This document shows, one piece after another, positions 1 through 5,695 of a stretch of 5,974 nt of DNA. The stretch spans positions 1 to 5,974 of the forward strand of contig CALGUJ010000027.1 in NCBI GenBank assembly GCA_937902055.1, in the 5' to 3' direction. The position numbers and the translations under genes are program-made. This stretch comes from an uncultured Pelolinea sp. Its GTDB lineage: Bacteria; Chloroflexota; Anaerolineae; Anaerolineales; Anaerolineaceae. Each line of letters begins with the position of its first letter. Positions within the stretch are counted from its first letter, which is position 1. The notes under the pieces were generated by a model. It did no database searches. It was not told the DNA's origin and saw only the letters and a list, made by a program, of their open reading frames with translations.

Positions 1-248
1 GCAACTTCGCATTCCCCGATGAAGTTGCAGCAATGTTCACCGATTACGTTAATCGTGGTGTGGCTGCCTCCGACGCCGCCGCGCGCGAAGCTGTCTACAA
101 AGAATTGAACCAGAAAGTTTACGACTACGCTCCTATCATCAATGGCCCCGTTCCCACGAACCGCCATTATGAACAGCGCTGGGTAAACGGTTACTACTTC
201 AATCCTCTGTACGGTGGTTTCTACTACTACGAGTTGTCCAAGAACTAA
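1..248 (+). CDS. ABC transporter substrate-binding protein, family 5 (C-terminal fragment)
   Basis: This is the 3' end of a gene that begins left of the window; the first complete codon is at 3, and about 81 residues are visible before the TAA at 246-248. The fragment has the usual end of peptide/nickel/oligosaccharide-binding lipoproteins of the DppA/OppA type. It starts with a helix rich in A, R and E, in which a Y-K-E-L-N-Q-K-V-Y-D-Y-A-P-I-I segment matches the family's conserved 'late helix then P-x-I' region. It ends with an aromatic tail, N-P-L-Y-G-G-F-Y-Y-Y-E-L. In this family the protein sits outside the membrane and hands solute to a permease pair. Two such permeases lie directly downstream, which supports the call. 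The substrate cannot be told from this fragment, and no signal peptide or lipobox is visible because the N-terminus is missing. Confidence 0.85.
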   Translation, partial: NFAFPDEVAAMFTDYVNRGVAASDAAAREAVYKELNQKVYDYAPIINGPVPTNRHYEQRWVNGYYFNPLYGGFYYYELSKN

Positions 249-269
249 GCGAACTACCATTAAATAAAA

Positions 270-299
270 AAGGGTCTGGGTTGAAAAACCCAGACCCTT
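270..299 (+). other. 13-bp hairpin with GAAA loop between binding-protein and permease genes
   Basis: Positions 270-282 pair perfectly with 287-299 around the tetraloop GAAA (283-286), in the 75-bp gap between the binding protein and the first permease. No T-run follows on the + strand (the next bases are TACGAGG), so this is not a canonical intrinsic terminator in the direction of the genes. A run of A (264-271) precedes it, so read from the opposite strand it would look like a hairpin followed by U residues. The likely role is a partial terminator or a 3'-end mRNA stabiliser that lets the binding protein be made in excess over the permeases, as known for several ABC operons. That role is inference. 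Confidence 0.7.
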
Positions 300-323
300 A
301 CGAGGTAAAAAACTGGAAATCTT

Positions 324-1394
324 ATGACAACTTATATCATTCGACGAATCTTATTAGTACCTTTGCTATTATTAGGCGTTACCATCATCATCTTTGGAAT
401 GCTGCAATTCCTGCAACCCGCCGAAAGGGCTGCGCTTTATATACGCGATATTCCCAAGAATCCCGAAGCGCTTGCTTCGGTAATCCGCACGTATGGCCTG
501 GATAAACCGATCTACATTCAATACTGGAATTGGCTGGTCGGCCAGAAAAATCCGAACACAGGTGAGATTCACGGCGGAATATTGCGAGGCGATTTCGGTT
601 ATTCGCGCGTCGGCGCCGAGCCGGTGATCGACATGATCAAACACCGCTTCCCCGCCACCCTCGAGCTGGCAGTCTGGGCAATTATCCCGATCATCGTGGT
701 GGGTGTGTGGATGGGTATTCAGGCAGCCATCAACCATAACAAATTCATCGACCAGTTCGCGCGCGTTTTCAGCATCATCGGTTATTCATTCCCGGCTTTT
801 GTTTTTGGTTTATTGGTGTTGATGATCTTTTATGCCAATCTGAAATGGTTCCCGCCCGGCCGCCTTTCCAATTGGGTGATTGCCGAGATTAACGCGGGCA
901 CATTCAAGTCTTATACCAACCTGATGACAATCGACGCCTTGATCAACGGCCGTTTGGATGTTTTCTGGGACGCCCTGCGTCATTTAATCCTGCCGGTCAT
1001 AACTCTTTCTTACATTAGCTGGGCAACTTTTCTGCGCATCACGCGCTCATCCATGTTGGAAACCTTGAACCAGGACTACATGACCACCGCTAAAGCCAAG
1101 GGAATTTCCAAAAAAATTGCTATCAAGAAACACGCGCTGCCTAATGCCTTGATCCCGGTGGTAACCATTTCCGGTTTCACCGTGGTCAGCTTGCTGGGGG
1201 GCGTGGTGATCACCGAAACGATCTTCAATTTTCCCGGCATCGGTTCGGCGGCTGCCAGTGCGGCTTCGCAGTTGGATGTGGTTACCGTGCTTGGTTTTGC
1301 GCTGTTCAATGGCGTGATCCTGATCCTGGCGAACCTGGTGGCGGATCTCCTGTACGCCCTGGTTGATCCCCGCATCCGGTTATCGACTAATTGA
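324..1394 (+). CDS. Peptide/nickel-type ABC transporter permease, DppB/OppB family
   Basis: This 356-residue integral membrane subunit forms half of the channel of a family-5-type ABC importer. An N-terminal segment, I-I-R-R-I followed by a hydrophobic helix (about 9-28), is typical of DppB. A periplasmic loop holds G-L-D-K-P (58-62) and G-D-F-G-Y-S (89-94), matching the conserved G-D-L-G-x-S. Further membrane segments lie near 113-135, 147-171, 218-237, 275-297 and 320-345. The cytoplasmic coupling loop (EAA loop), which docks the ATPase, is at about 251-276, with A-K-A-K-G and then H-A-L-P-N-A. The family ending V-D-P-R-I-R is at 347-352. The ATG has only a weak GGA Shine-Dalgarno (315-317); a better GAGGT at 302-306 is too far away, and no other in-frame start lies between. 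An insert of about 12 residues precedes the G-D-F-G motif. The substrate is unknown. Confidence 0.93.
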   Translation: MTTYIIRRILLVPLLLLGVTIIIFGMLQFLQPAERAALYIRDIPKNPEALASVIRTYGLDKPIYIQYWNWLVGQKNPNTGEIHGGILRGDFGYSRVGAEPVIDMIKHRFPATLELAVWAIIPIIVVGVWMGIQAAINHNKFIDQFARVFSIIGYSFPAFVFGLLVLMIFYANLKWFPPGRLSNWVIAEINAGTFKSYTNLMTIDALINGRLDVFWDALRHLILPVITLSYISWATFLRITRSSMLETLNQDYMTTAKAKGISKKIAIKKHALPNALIPVVTISGFTVVSLLGGVVITETIFNFPGIGSAAASAASQLDVVTVLGFALFNGVILILANLVADLLYALVDPRIRLSTN

Positions 1395-1398
1395 GGTG
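1393..1398 (+). promoter_or_regulatory. Ribosome binding site that fixes the start of the second permease
   Basis: GAGGTG overlaps the TGA stop of the first permease (1392-1394) and ends three bases before the ATG at 1402. An in-frame ATG also exists at 1363, but it lies inside the upstream gene and would add 13 residues that look nothing like a permease N-terminus. The 1402 start is therefore preferred. The overlap of stop codon and binding site suggests translational coupling of the two subunits. Confidence 0.75.
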
Positions 1399-1401
1399 TT
1401 A

Positions 1402-2514
1402 ATGAAAGCAAGTTCTGAACGAAACACGAATAACCACTCGGAGAATGGCCTTTCGACGGAAAGCAAGGAAAAGCTGAACCTGCTCAAGGCGGACATAATT
1501 GCCACCCGCAAAGTCGGCCGGCTGGAGCGGATCATCGGAAAAGAAACATACCGAATTTTGAAAGGTTTGGTGACCACGCCGACCTCGATCATCGGATTGA
1601 TCCTGATCGCCTTATTTGTGATCATCGCTTTGGCCGCTCCGGTCATTGCCCCGCCCATTCCGGACACGAATCCTTATTCAATGCCCCGCGATGGCTACAG
1701 CGCCCAACCCAAACCGCCGATGAGCGAATGGACGACTGGCGCTCCTCCGATTCCATTTTGGTATACAGCCCTGACCGGCCGCGAGGAATGGGTGCACCTC
1801 ATGGGTACCTCGTCCAACGCCTACGATATTTTCTATGGCGTTATTTGGGGAACCCGCACGGCGTTAAAGACCGGCGTTATCATTGAAATTGCTACGTTGA
1901 TCATTGGCATCCTGGTCGGGTCGATTTCTGCATATTACGGCGGCCTGGTCGATAACATCATCATGCGGATTGTGGATATCTTCATGACCCTGCCTTTCAT
2001 CCTGGCTGCGCTGATCCTGGCGGCGGTTTTGATGCCTGTGCTGGGCAGGAGCACGCTGCCCTCAGTAATTGCCTTGATTGTGTTTGGGTGGATGAGTTAC
2101 GCCCGCTTGATCCGCGGAGATATTTTAGCGGTTAAAGAAAGAGACTACGTACTGGCCGCGCGCGTGATCGGCGTGCGGAACAGCAAAATCCTTTTCAAGC
2201 ACATCATCCCCAACGCGATCTTCCCGACCCTGGTGATGGCTTCCATGGATATCGGCACGTATGTCTTGAACTTCGCCGCGCTGTCTTTCCTGGGTATCGG
2301 AACAGAAGTCGGTTATTCCGACTGGGGTCAAATTCTCAGTTTCGCGCGCGACTGGATCACTCAGTTGGGAACGTATTGGTATATCGTGGTCTACCCCGGC
2401 ATCACCCTGATCCTGTTTGTGTTGGGATGGAATCTTCTGGGAGATGCCGTACGCGATGTGATGGACCCCAGAATTCGCAAGATGCAGGAGGCTTCTTCGA
2501 GTTCAGAAAGTTGA
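1402..2514 (+). CDS. Peptide/nickel-type ABC transporter permease, DppC/OppC family
   Basis: This 370-residue membrane protein is the second channel subunit and should pair with the DppB-type protein 7 bp upstream. A hydrophilic N-terminal tail of about 55 residues leads to membrane segment 1 (about 60-83). A long proline-rich external stretch (84-131) follows, then H-L-M-G-T (132-136) in place of the family's H-P-L-G-T-D. Other membrane segments are near 155-177, 192-214, 219-236, 272-297 and 325-347. The EAA coupling loop is at 248-271, with A-A-R-V-I-G and H-I-I-P-N. F-L-G-I-G (296-300), D-W-G-Q-I-L (307-312) and a terminal D-P-R-I-R complete the family pattern. The conserved G-R-D after G-T-D is replaced by N-A-Y-D (139-142). 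No ATPase gene follows; the transport unit seems to end here. Confidence 0.93.
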   Translation: MKASSERNTNNHSENGLSTESKEKLNLLKADIIATRKVGRLERIIGKETYRILKGLVTTPTSIIGLILIALFVIIALAAPVIAPPIPDTNPYSMPRDGYSAQPKPPMSEWTTGAPPIPFWYTALTGREEWVHLMGTSSNAYDIFYGVIWGTRTALKTGVIIEIATLIIGILVGSISAYYGGLVDNIIMRIVDIFMTLPFILAALILAAVLMPVLGRSTLPSVIALIVFGWMSYARLIRGDILAVKERDYVLAARVIGVRNSKILFKHIIPNAIFPTLVMASMDIGTYVLNFAALSFLGIGTEVGYSDWGQILSFARDWITQLGTYWYIVVYPGITLILFVLGWNLLGDAVRDVMDPRIRKMQEASSSSES

Positions 2515-2526
2515 TCGGCCGGAAAA

Positions 2527-2556
2527 TTCGCCGTGATGGGTATTTTGTGCTAAAAT
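2527..2556 (+). promoter_or_regulatory. Possible promoter for tRNA-Gln
   Basis: TAAAAT at 2551-2556 matches the -10 consensus in five of six places. The best hexamer upstream, TTCGCC at 2527-2532 with an 18-bp spacer, is a poor -35. Transcription would start near 2563, about 22 bases before the tRNA. Its position between a transport operon and a tRNA/housekeeping run makes a promoter plausible, but the -35 match is weak. Confidence 0.3.
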
Positions 2557-2567
2557 TCATACCCGTT
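2535..2567 (+). repeat. Inverted repeat in the spacer before tRNA-Gln
   Basis: GGGTAT (2538-2543) is complementary to ATACCC (2559-2564), and G-T or A-T pairs can extend it outward to 2535/2567. The 15-base loop contains TAAAAT, a possible -10 box. It could be a weak transcript hairpin at the end of the permease operon or an operator-like dyad over the tRNA promoter. No T-run follows, so it is not a normal intrinsic terminator. Confidence 0.4.
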
Positions 2568-2584
2568 CATGGAACCTGGAACGC

Positions 2585-2655
2585 TGGGGCATGGTGCAAC
2601 GGCAGCACACCGGACTTTGAATCCGTGGATCTTGGTTCGAATCCGAGTGCCCCAG
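2585..2655 (+). tRNA. trnQ: tRNA-Gln, anticodon UUG
   Basis: A complete 71-base cloverleaf can be folded by eye. The acceptor stem TGGGGCA (2585-2591) pairs with TGCCCCA (2648-2654), including the first U-A pair typical of glutamine tRNAs, with discriminator G at 2655. The D arm is GTGC/GCAC. The anticodon loop CTTTGAA contains TTG, which reads glutamine codons CAA and CAG. The T arm is CTTGG, TTCGAAT, CCGAG. The first pair of the anticodon stem is a C-U mismatch. Only CC, not CCA, follows the discriminator, so the 3' A must be added by the CCA-adding enzyme. A run of six T (2658-2663) right after the gene could help end transcription, though glmU starts only 40 bases later and read-through is equally possible. 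Confidence 0.93.
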
Positions 2656-2695
2656 CCTTTTTTCCCTATTTTCGCAACAGGCAAGGTGTTATTGC

Positions 2696-4057
2696 ATGAA
2701 CAAACAAAAGCCTCAAATTGACGTTGTTATCCTGGCGGCGGGGTTGGGAACGCGCATGAAATCCAGCAAACCCAAGGTGCTGCACGAATTGCTGGGAAAA
2801 CCCATGGTGGAGTACATTCTGGATGCGGTCAGGGATTTATGCGCTGAACCGCCCGTAATCGTAGTCGGCAATCAGGCAGACCTGGTGCGTCAGAAATTGA
2901 ACAATAAGGCCCGCTTCGCCTTGCAGGATCCCCAATTGGGCACCGCAGACGCGGTCAAGAGCGCCCGGCTGATGCTCAAAGGAAAGTCGAATATCGTTCT
3001 GGTGGCTAATTCCGATTTCCCTCTCATAACCCCCGAAACGTACCAGAGACTGGTTGAGAAACACCTGCAATCCGGCAGCGTGATGACCATCTCCACGGTG
3101 GTGGAGGAAAATCCGCGCGGATTTGGCCGTATTGTGCGCGACGCGCAAGGGCGGGTTTGCCGTATTGTGGAAGAAAAAGCAGCCTCCGCTGATGAGTTAA
3201 AGATCACCGAGTTGAATTCCAATCCCTATTGCTTCGATGCCGATTGGCTGTGGGACGCACTGGACCGCATCCAAAAATCGGCCGTGGGCGAGTATTACCT
3301 GACCGACCTGGTTGAGATCGCTTATCGGGAAGGAAAGTTGGTCGAGGCCTATGAGGTCGTGGATAAAGAGGAATCCATCGGCATCAACAACCGCATTCAC
3401 CTGGCGGAAGCCACCCGCGTGGCGCAGAAGCGCACCAACGAGAAATGGATGCTGGAAGGCGTTACCATGATCGACCCGTCGCGGGTTTACATCGAAAGCG
3501 GCGTTACTATAGGCAGAGACACTGTTTTATTCCCTGAAGTCTATCTGTATGGCACCACCCGCATCGGCGAAGGCTGCACACTCGGACCATCGGTCGTGAT
3601 GGAAGATACCGAGATCGGAGATGGCTGCAAGATCAAGTTCGCCGTATTGGAAAAAGCTAAAATGGAGAACTACGTGGATATGGGGCCGTTCGGCCACCTG
3701 CGCAAGGGCGCCCATCTGGCCGATCACGTGCACATGGGCAATTTCGGTGAGATCAAGAATTCTTACCTGGGCGAAGGCACCAAGATGGGCCATTTCTCCT
3801 ACATCGGCGATGCGCAGATCGGAAAAGACGTCAACATCGGCGCGGGCACCATCACCTGCAACTTTGACGGCGAGAACAAATTTAAAACCGAGATTGGCGA
3901 CGAGGTCTTTATCGGCAGCGACACCATGCTGGTGGCGCCGGTGAAGATTGGCAAGGGCGCCAAAACCGGCGCGGGCGCGGTGGTCACTCACGACGTGGAT
4001 GAGGGGAACGTGGTGGTGGGCGTGCCCGCCAAACCCTTGAAGAAAAAATCGGAATAA
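2696..4057 (+). CDS. glmU: Bifunctional UDP-N-acetylglucosamine pyrophosphorylase / glucosamine-1-phosphate N-acetyltransferase
   Basis: GlmU makes UDP-GlcNAc in the cytoplasm: the C-terminal half acetylates glucosamine-1-phosphate with acetyl-CoA, and the N-terminal half couples the product to UTP. The 453 residues match the usual length. The nucleotidyltransferase signature L-A-A-G-L-G-T-R-M (13-21) is followed by P-K-V-L-H (26-30). Q-L-G-T-A (80-84), metal ligand D107, G-F-G-R-I (142-146), E159, N174 and G-I-N-N-R (229-233) follow. From about 255 on, a left-handed beta-helix of hexapeptide repeats carries R336, K354, H366 (catalytic base), Y369, N380 and S408, equivalent to E. coli R333, K351, H363, Y366, N377 and S405. 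Both active sites look complete. Oddities are S-D-F-P for the usual G-D-x-P and N-S-N-P-Y for the usual N-T-G-I/V. AAGGTG (2683-2688) lies 7 bases before the ATG. Confidence 0.97.
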   Translation: MNKQKPQIDVVILAAGLGTRMKSSKPKVLHELLGKPMVEYILDAVRDLCAEPPVIVVGNQADLVRQKLNNKARFALQDPQLGTADAVKSARLMLKGKSNIVLVANSDFPLITPETYQRLVEKHLQSGSVMTISTVVEENPRGFGRIVRDAQGRVCRIVEEKAASADELKITELNSNPYCFDADWLWDALDRIQKSAVGEYYLTDLVEIAYREGKLVEAYEVVDKEESIGINNRIHLAEATRVAQKRTNEKWMLEGVTMIDPSRVYIESGVTIGRDTVLFPEVYLYGTTRIGEGCTLGPSVVMEDTEIGDGCKIKFAVLEKAKMENYVDMGPFGHLRKGAHLADHVHMGNFGEIKNSYLGEGTKMGHFSYIGDAQIGKDVNIGAGTITCNFDGENKFKTEIGDEVFIGSDTMLVAPVKIGKGAKTGAGAVVTHDVDEGNVVVGVPAKPLKKKSE

Positions 4058-4076
4058 CCAGGGAAGGGATTACTAG

Positions 4077-4481
4077 ATGAACCTTTCACAGGAACAAAAA
4101 GCGGATCTGGTGAAAATCGCCAAAGATGTGCGCAAATGGGCGTATGCGCCGTATTCCAAATACAAAGTCGGCGCGGCGTTGTTGACTGAATCCGGCAAGG
4201 TGTACGAAGGCGTGAACGTTGAAAATGCCGCTTTTCCGGTGACCAATTGCGCCGAACGCACGGCGGTGTTCAGCGCGGTTGCCAACGGCGAAACCAGATT
4301 CCAGGCGATCGCGGTGGTGACTGAAAATGGCGGCGCACCGTGCGGTTCCTGCCGGCAGGTGCTGGCGGAATTCGGCACGGATATCCTGGTGATCGTAGCA
4401 GATGAACATGAAAACATCGTCATAGAAAAGAAGTTGATCGAGTTGCTGCCGGGCGCATTTACCCCCGCCGATTTGCCATAA
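4077..4481 (+). CDS. cdd: Cytidine deaminase
   Basis: Cdd hydrolytically deaminates cytidine and deoxycytidine to uridine and deoxyuridine for pyrimidine salvage in the cytoplasm. The 134 residues are the size of the short homotetrameric, one-zinc type (as in Bacillus), not the longer dimeric E. coli type. Visible motifs are Y-A-P-Y-S-K-Y-K-V-G-A-A-L (23-35), substrate-binding N-V-E-N-A (47-51), and C-A-E (58-60), holding zinc ligand C58 and catalytic E60. P-C-G-S-C (88-92) supplies ligands C89 and C92, and L-L-P-G-A-F (about 124-129) lies near the end. A good ribosome binding site, AAGGGA (4064-4069), is 7 bases before the ATG. It starts 19 bp after glmU and ends 16 bp before recO, so the three genes are probably co-transcribed. 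Confidence 0.97.
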   Translation: MNLSQEQKADLVKIAKDVRKWAYAPYSKYKVGAALLTESGKVYEGVNVENAAFPVTNCAERTAVFSAVANGETRFQAIAVVTENGGAPCGSCRQVLAEFGTDILVIVADEHENIVIEKKLIELLPGAFTPADLP

Positions 4482-4497
4482 ACGGAATCGAAGCGGT

Positions 4498-5274
4498 ATG
4501 CCGGCGATTGACCGAATTCGAAAAGTTACAGCGATCGTCATAGCCCATGCCGAATATGGCGAAGCGGACCGTTTTGTTAGAATATTTACCCTGGAGAATG
4601 GAAAGCTGAATACCCTGGCGAAAGGGGTGCGCAAGATCCAGTCGCGCAAGGCGGCCCATTTGGAACCTTTCACCCATTCGGCGCTGGTGCTGGCGCGCGG
4701 ACAATCATTTTGGATCATCACGCAAGCCGAAACGCTCAATGCTTTTACCGGTATTCACGATGACCTGAGAAAGACTGCCGATGCGGCGTACGTGCTCGAG
4801 CTGGTCGACAAAGTTGCGGGGGAAAACCAGTCCGAGCCGGGCTTGTACCGCCTGCTTTTGGAAACCCTGAAACGAATCGAGGCGGCAGCCGACACGTTCA
4901 ACGCGCTCCGCTATTTCGAATTCCGTTTCCTGGATGCTTCCGGTTTCAGGCCGGAACTGATCAATTGCGTTGCTTGCAAAAAACCCATATTGCCTGAAGA
5001 TCAATACTTTTCTGCGCTGCAGGGCGGTATTCTATGTCCGCGGTGCGGCGCGCTGGAGGCAGGGGCGGTTTTCGCCGCGAAGGATACTCTGCGCTACCTG
5101 CGCCACTTTCAGCGCAGCGCTTACCGGGACATCGAAAAAATCAACGTGCCCGAAAAATCTCGCGTTGAGATGCAAAAGATCCTGGGCATGTACATATCGG
5201 CCGTGATGGAAGGCCAATTAAAAACTCCCGGCTTCAAGCGCCAGATCGACGGCATACGCGGACGGCGGCCATAA
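4498..5274 (+). CDS. recO: DNA repair protein RecO
   Basis: RecO helps load RecA onto single-stranded DNA bound by SSB, working with RecR (and RecF) in gap repair and recombination. The 258 residues match the family. The N-terminal OB-fold (about 5-80) opens with the typical strand V-T-A-I-V-I followed by Y-G-E-A-D-R (20-25), then G-K-L-N-T-L-A-K-G-V-R (35-45) and H-L-E-P-F (54-58). A helical middle part follows, and then a zinc finger with C157-x2-C160 and C180-x2-C183, the four-cysteine form found in many RecO proteins. The tail is basic (I-R-G-R-R-P). No strong Shine-Dalgarno is present before the ATG (GGAA at 4484-4487 is distant), so translation may depend on coupling to cdd 16 bp upstream. 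In Bacillus and relatives cdd, era and recO are neighbours; era is absent here. Confidence 0.95.
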   Translation: MPAIDRIRKVTAIVIAHAEYGEADRFVRIFTLENGKLNTLAKGVRKIQSRKAAHLEPFTHSALVLARGQSFWIITQAETLNAFTGIHDDLRKTADAAYVLELVDKVAGENQSEPGLYRLLLETLKRIEAAADTFNALRYFEFRFLDASGFRPELINCVACKKPILPEDQYFSALQGGILCPRCGALEAGAVFAAKDTLRYLRHFQRSAYRDIEKINVPEKSRVEMQKILGMYISAVMEGQLKTPGFKRQIDGIRGRRP

Positions 5275-5307
5275 AGTGATATAAAATAAACTAAGAGAAA
5301 TAATGAC

Positions 5308-5571
5308 ATGATGGAATTAAAGGATTTCAAACATTCCCATGACCACACACCCGAAGACCGCATGCGCGGGTTGATCGAACAATTGGACGCCTACATTGCC
5401 CAATACCACGGCGGACGGGTTGAGTTTTGCTCGTTTGACGGCAAAGTCGTCAAGGTGCGCATGGGCGGGGCTTGCGAGGAATGCCCCTTGCAGCCGGCCA
5501 CCCTGCGAGGCTGGGTGGAGGGCACCGTGCGCCAATTTTTCCCGGATATCGAGAAGGTGGAATCGATATAA
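5308..5571 (+). CDS. NifU C-terminal-domain (Nfu-type) iron-sulfur protein
   Basis: This 87-residue protein is a single NifU C-terminal domain, a family that holds or delivers Fe-S clusters. The core runs from R-G-L-I-E-Q-L-D-A-Y-I (20-30), through G-G-R-V-E-F (35-40) and D-G-K-V-V-K-V-R-M-G-G-A (44-55), to the cluster-binding C-E-E-C-P (56-60) and a closing helix that ends F-P-D-I-E-K-V. Two such subunits usually share one cluster through the C-x-x-C pair. The first 19 residues are not part of the domain and include H-S-H-D-H. ATG codons occur in tandem at 5308 and 5311; AAGAGA at 5293-5298 serves either. The AT-rich 33-bp gap after recO contains TATAAA (5280-5285) but no good -35, so co-transcription with recO is the simpler reading. 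The exact client enzyme is unknown. Confidence 0.88.
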   Translation: MMELKDFKHSHDHTPEDRMRGLIEQLDAYIAQYHGGRVEFCSFDGKVVKVRMGGACEECPLQPATLRGWVEGTVRQFFPDIEKVESI

Positions 5572-5615
5572 GATTACCCGCATACTCGTTGCGTTAACCT
5601 ACTCTGAAACCACAG

Positions 5616-5653
5616 GAAAGCTGCTTTGGCGGCTTTCTCTTTTTTATTTTGCA
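5616..5653 (+). terminator. Intrinsic terminator closing the glmU-cdd-recO-nfu run
   Basis: A 9-bp stem (5616-5624 with 5629-5637, one G-U pair) around a TTTG loop is followed by a T-rich tail (TCTTTTTTATTTT). This is a standard Rho-independent terminator on the + strand. It separates the housekeeping operon from the regulator promoter that begins 8 bases later. Confidence 0.93.
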
Positions 5654-5660
5654 GAGCCTC

Positions 5661-5689
5661 TTGACAATAGAACAAGAATTCTATATAAT
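5661..5689 (+). promoter_or_regulatory. Consensus housekeeping-sigma promoter
   Basis: TTGACA (5661-5666) and TATAAT (5684-5689) both match the sigma-70/SigA consensus in all six bases and are separated by the ideal 17 bp. Counting the -10 box as -12 to -7 puts +1 at about 5696, the A of the ATG of the next gene. Confidence 0.92.
5667..5684 (+). repeat. Dyad in the promoter spacer, candidate operator
   Basis: ATAGAA (5667-5672) and TTCTAT (5679-5684) form an inverted repeat with a 6-base centre; a separate perfect palindrome, AGAATTCT, lies at 5675-5682. The dyad fills the spacer between the -35 and -10 boxes, where a bound repressor would block polymerase. The downstream gene encodes a DNA-binding protein, so autoregulation is possible, but this is inference. 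Confidence 0.4.
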
Positions 5690-5695
5690 GAGAGC

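Noticed and set aside
1363..1401. Earlier in-frame ATG for the second permease
   Set aside because: The extra 13 codons lie inside the upstream gene, lack a ribosome binding site, and are not permease-like; ATG 1402 has GAGGTG.
2564..2583. CGTTC/GAACG inverted repeat just before the tRNA
   Set aside because: The arms are five bases with a ten-base loop, well within chance expectation.
2671..2695. Possible small hairpin or riboswitch over the glmU ribosome binding site
   Set aside because: Only four-base arms can pair, and the 40-bp leader is too short for a known riboswitch such as glmS.
2376..2699. A 107-codon + strand frame spanning the permease end, the tRNA and the glmU start, ending in an ATGA overlap with glmU
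   Set aside because: It crosses a tRNA gene and overlaps the second permease out of frame; the ATGA overlap is chance.
3527..3991. A 154-codon open frame on the minus strand inside glmU
   Set aside because: It is antisense to the hexapeptide-repeat half of GlmU; its repetitive look mirrors those repeats.
3450..4050. Periodic I-G-x-G/A-x repeats that could suggest a repeat protein or tandem DNA repeats
   Set aside because: These are the normal left-handed beta-helix hexapeptides of the GlmU acetyltransferase domain; the DNA itself is not tandemly repeated.
4086..4739. A 217-codon open frame on the minus strand across cdd and recO
   Set aside because: It lies fully antisense to two clear conserved genes, shows no family-like motifs and is explained by the codon bias of the + strand genes.
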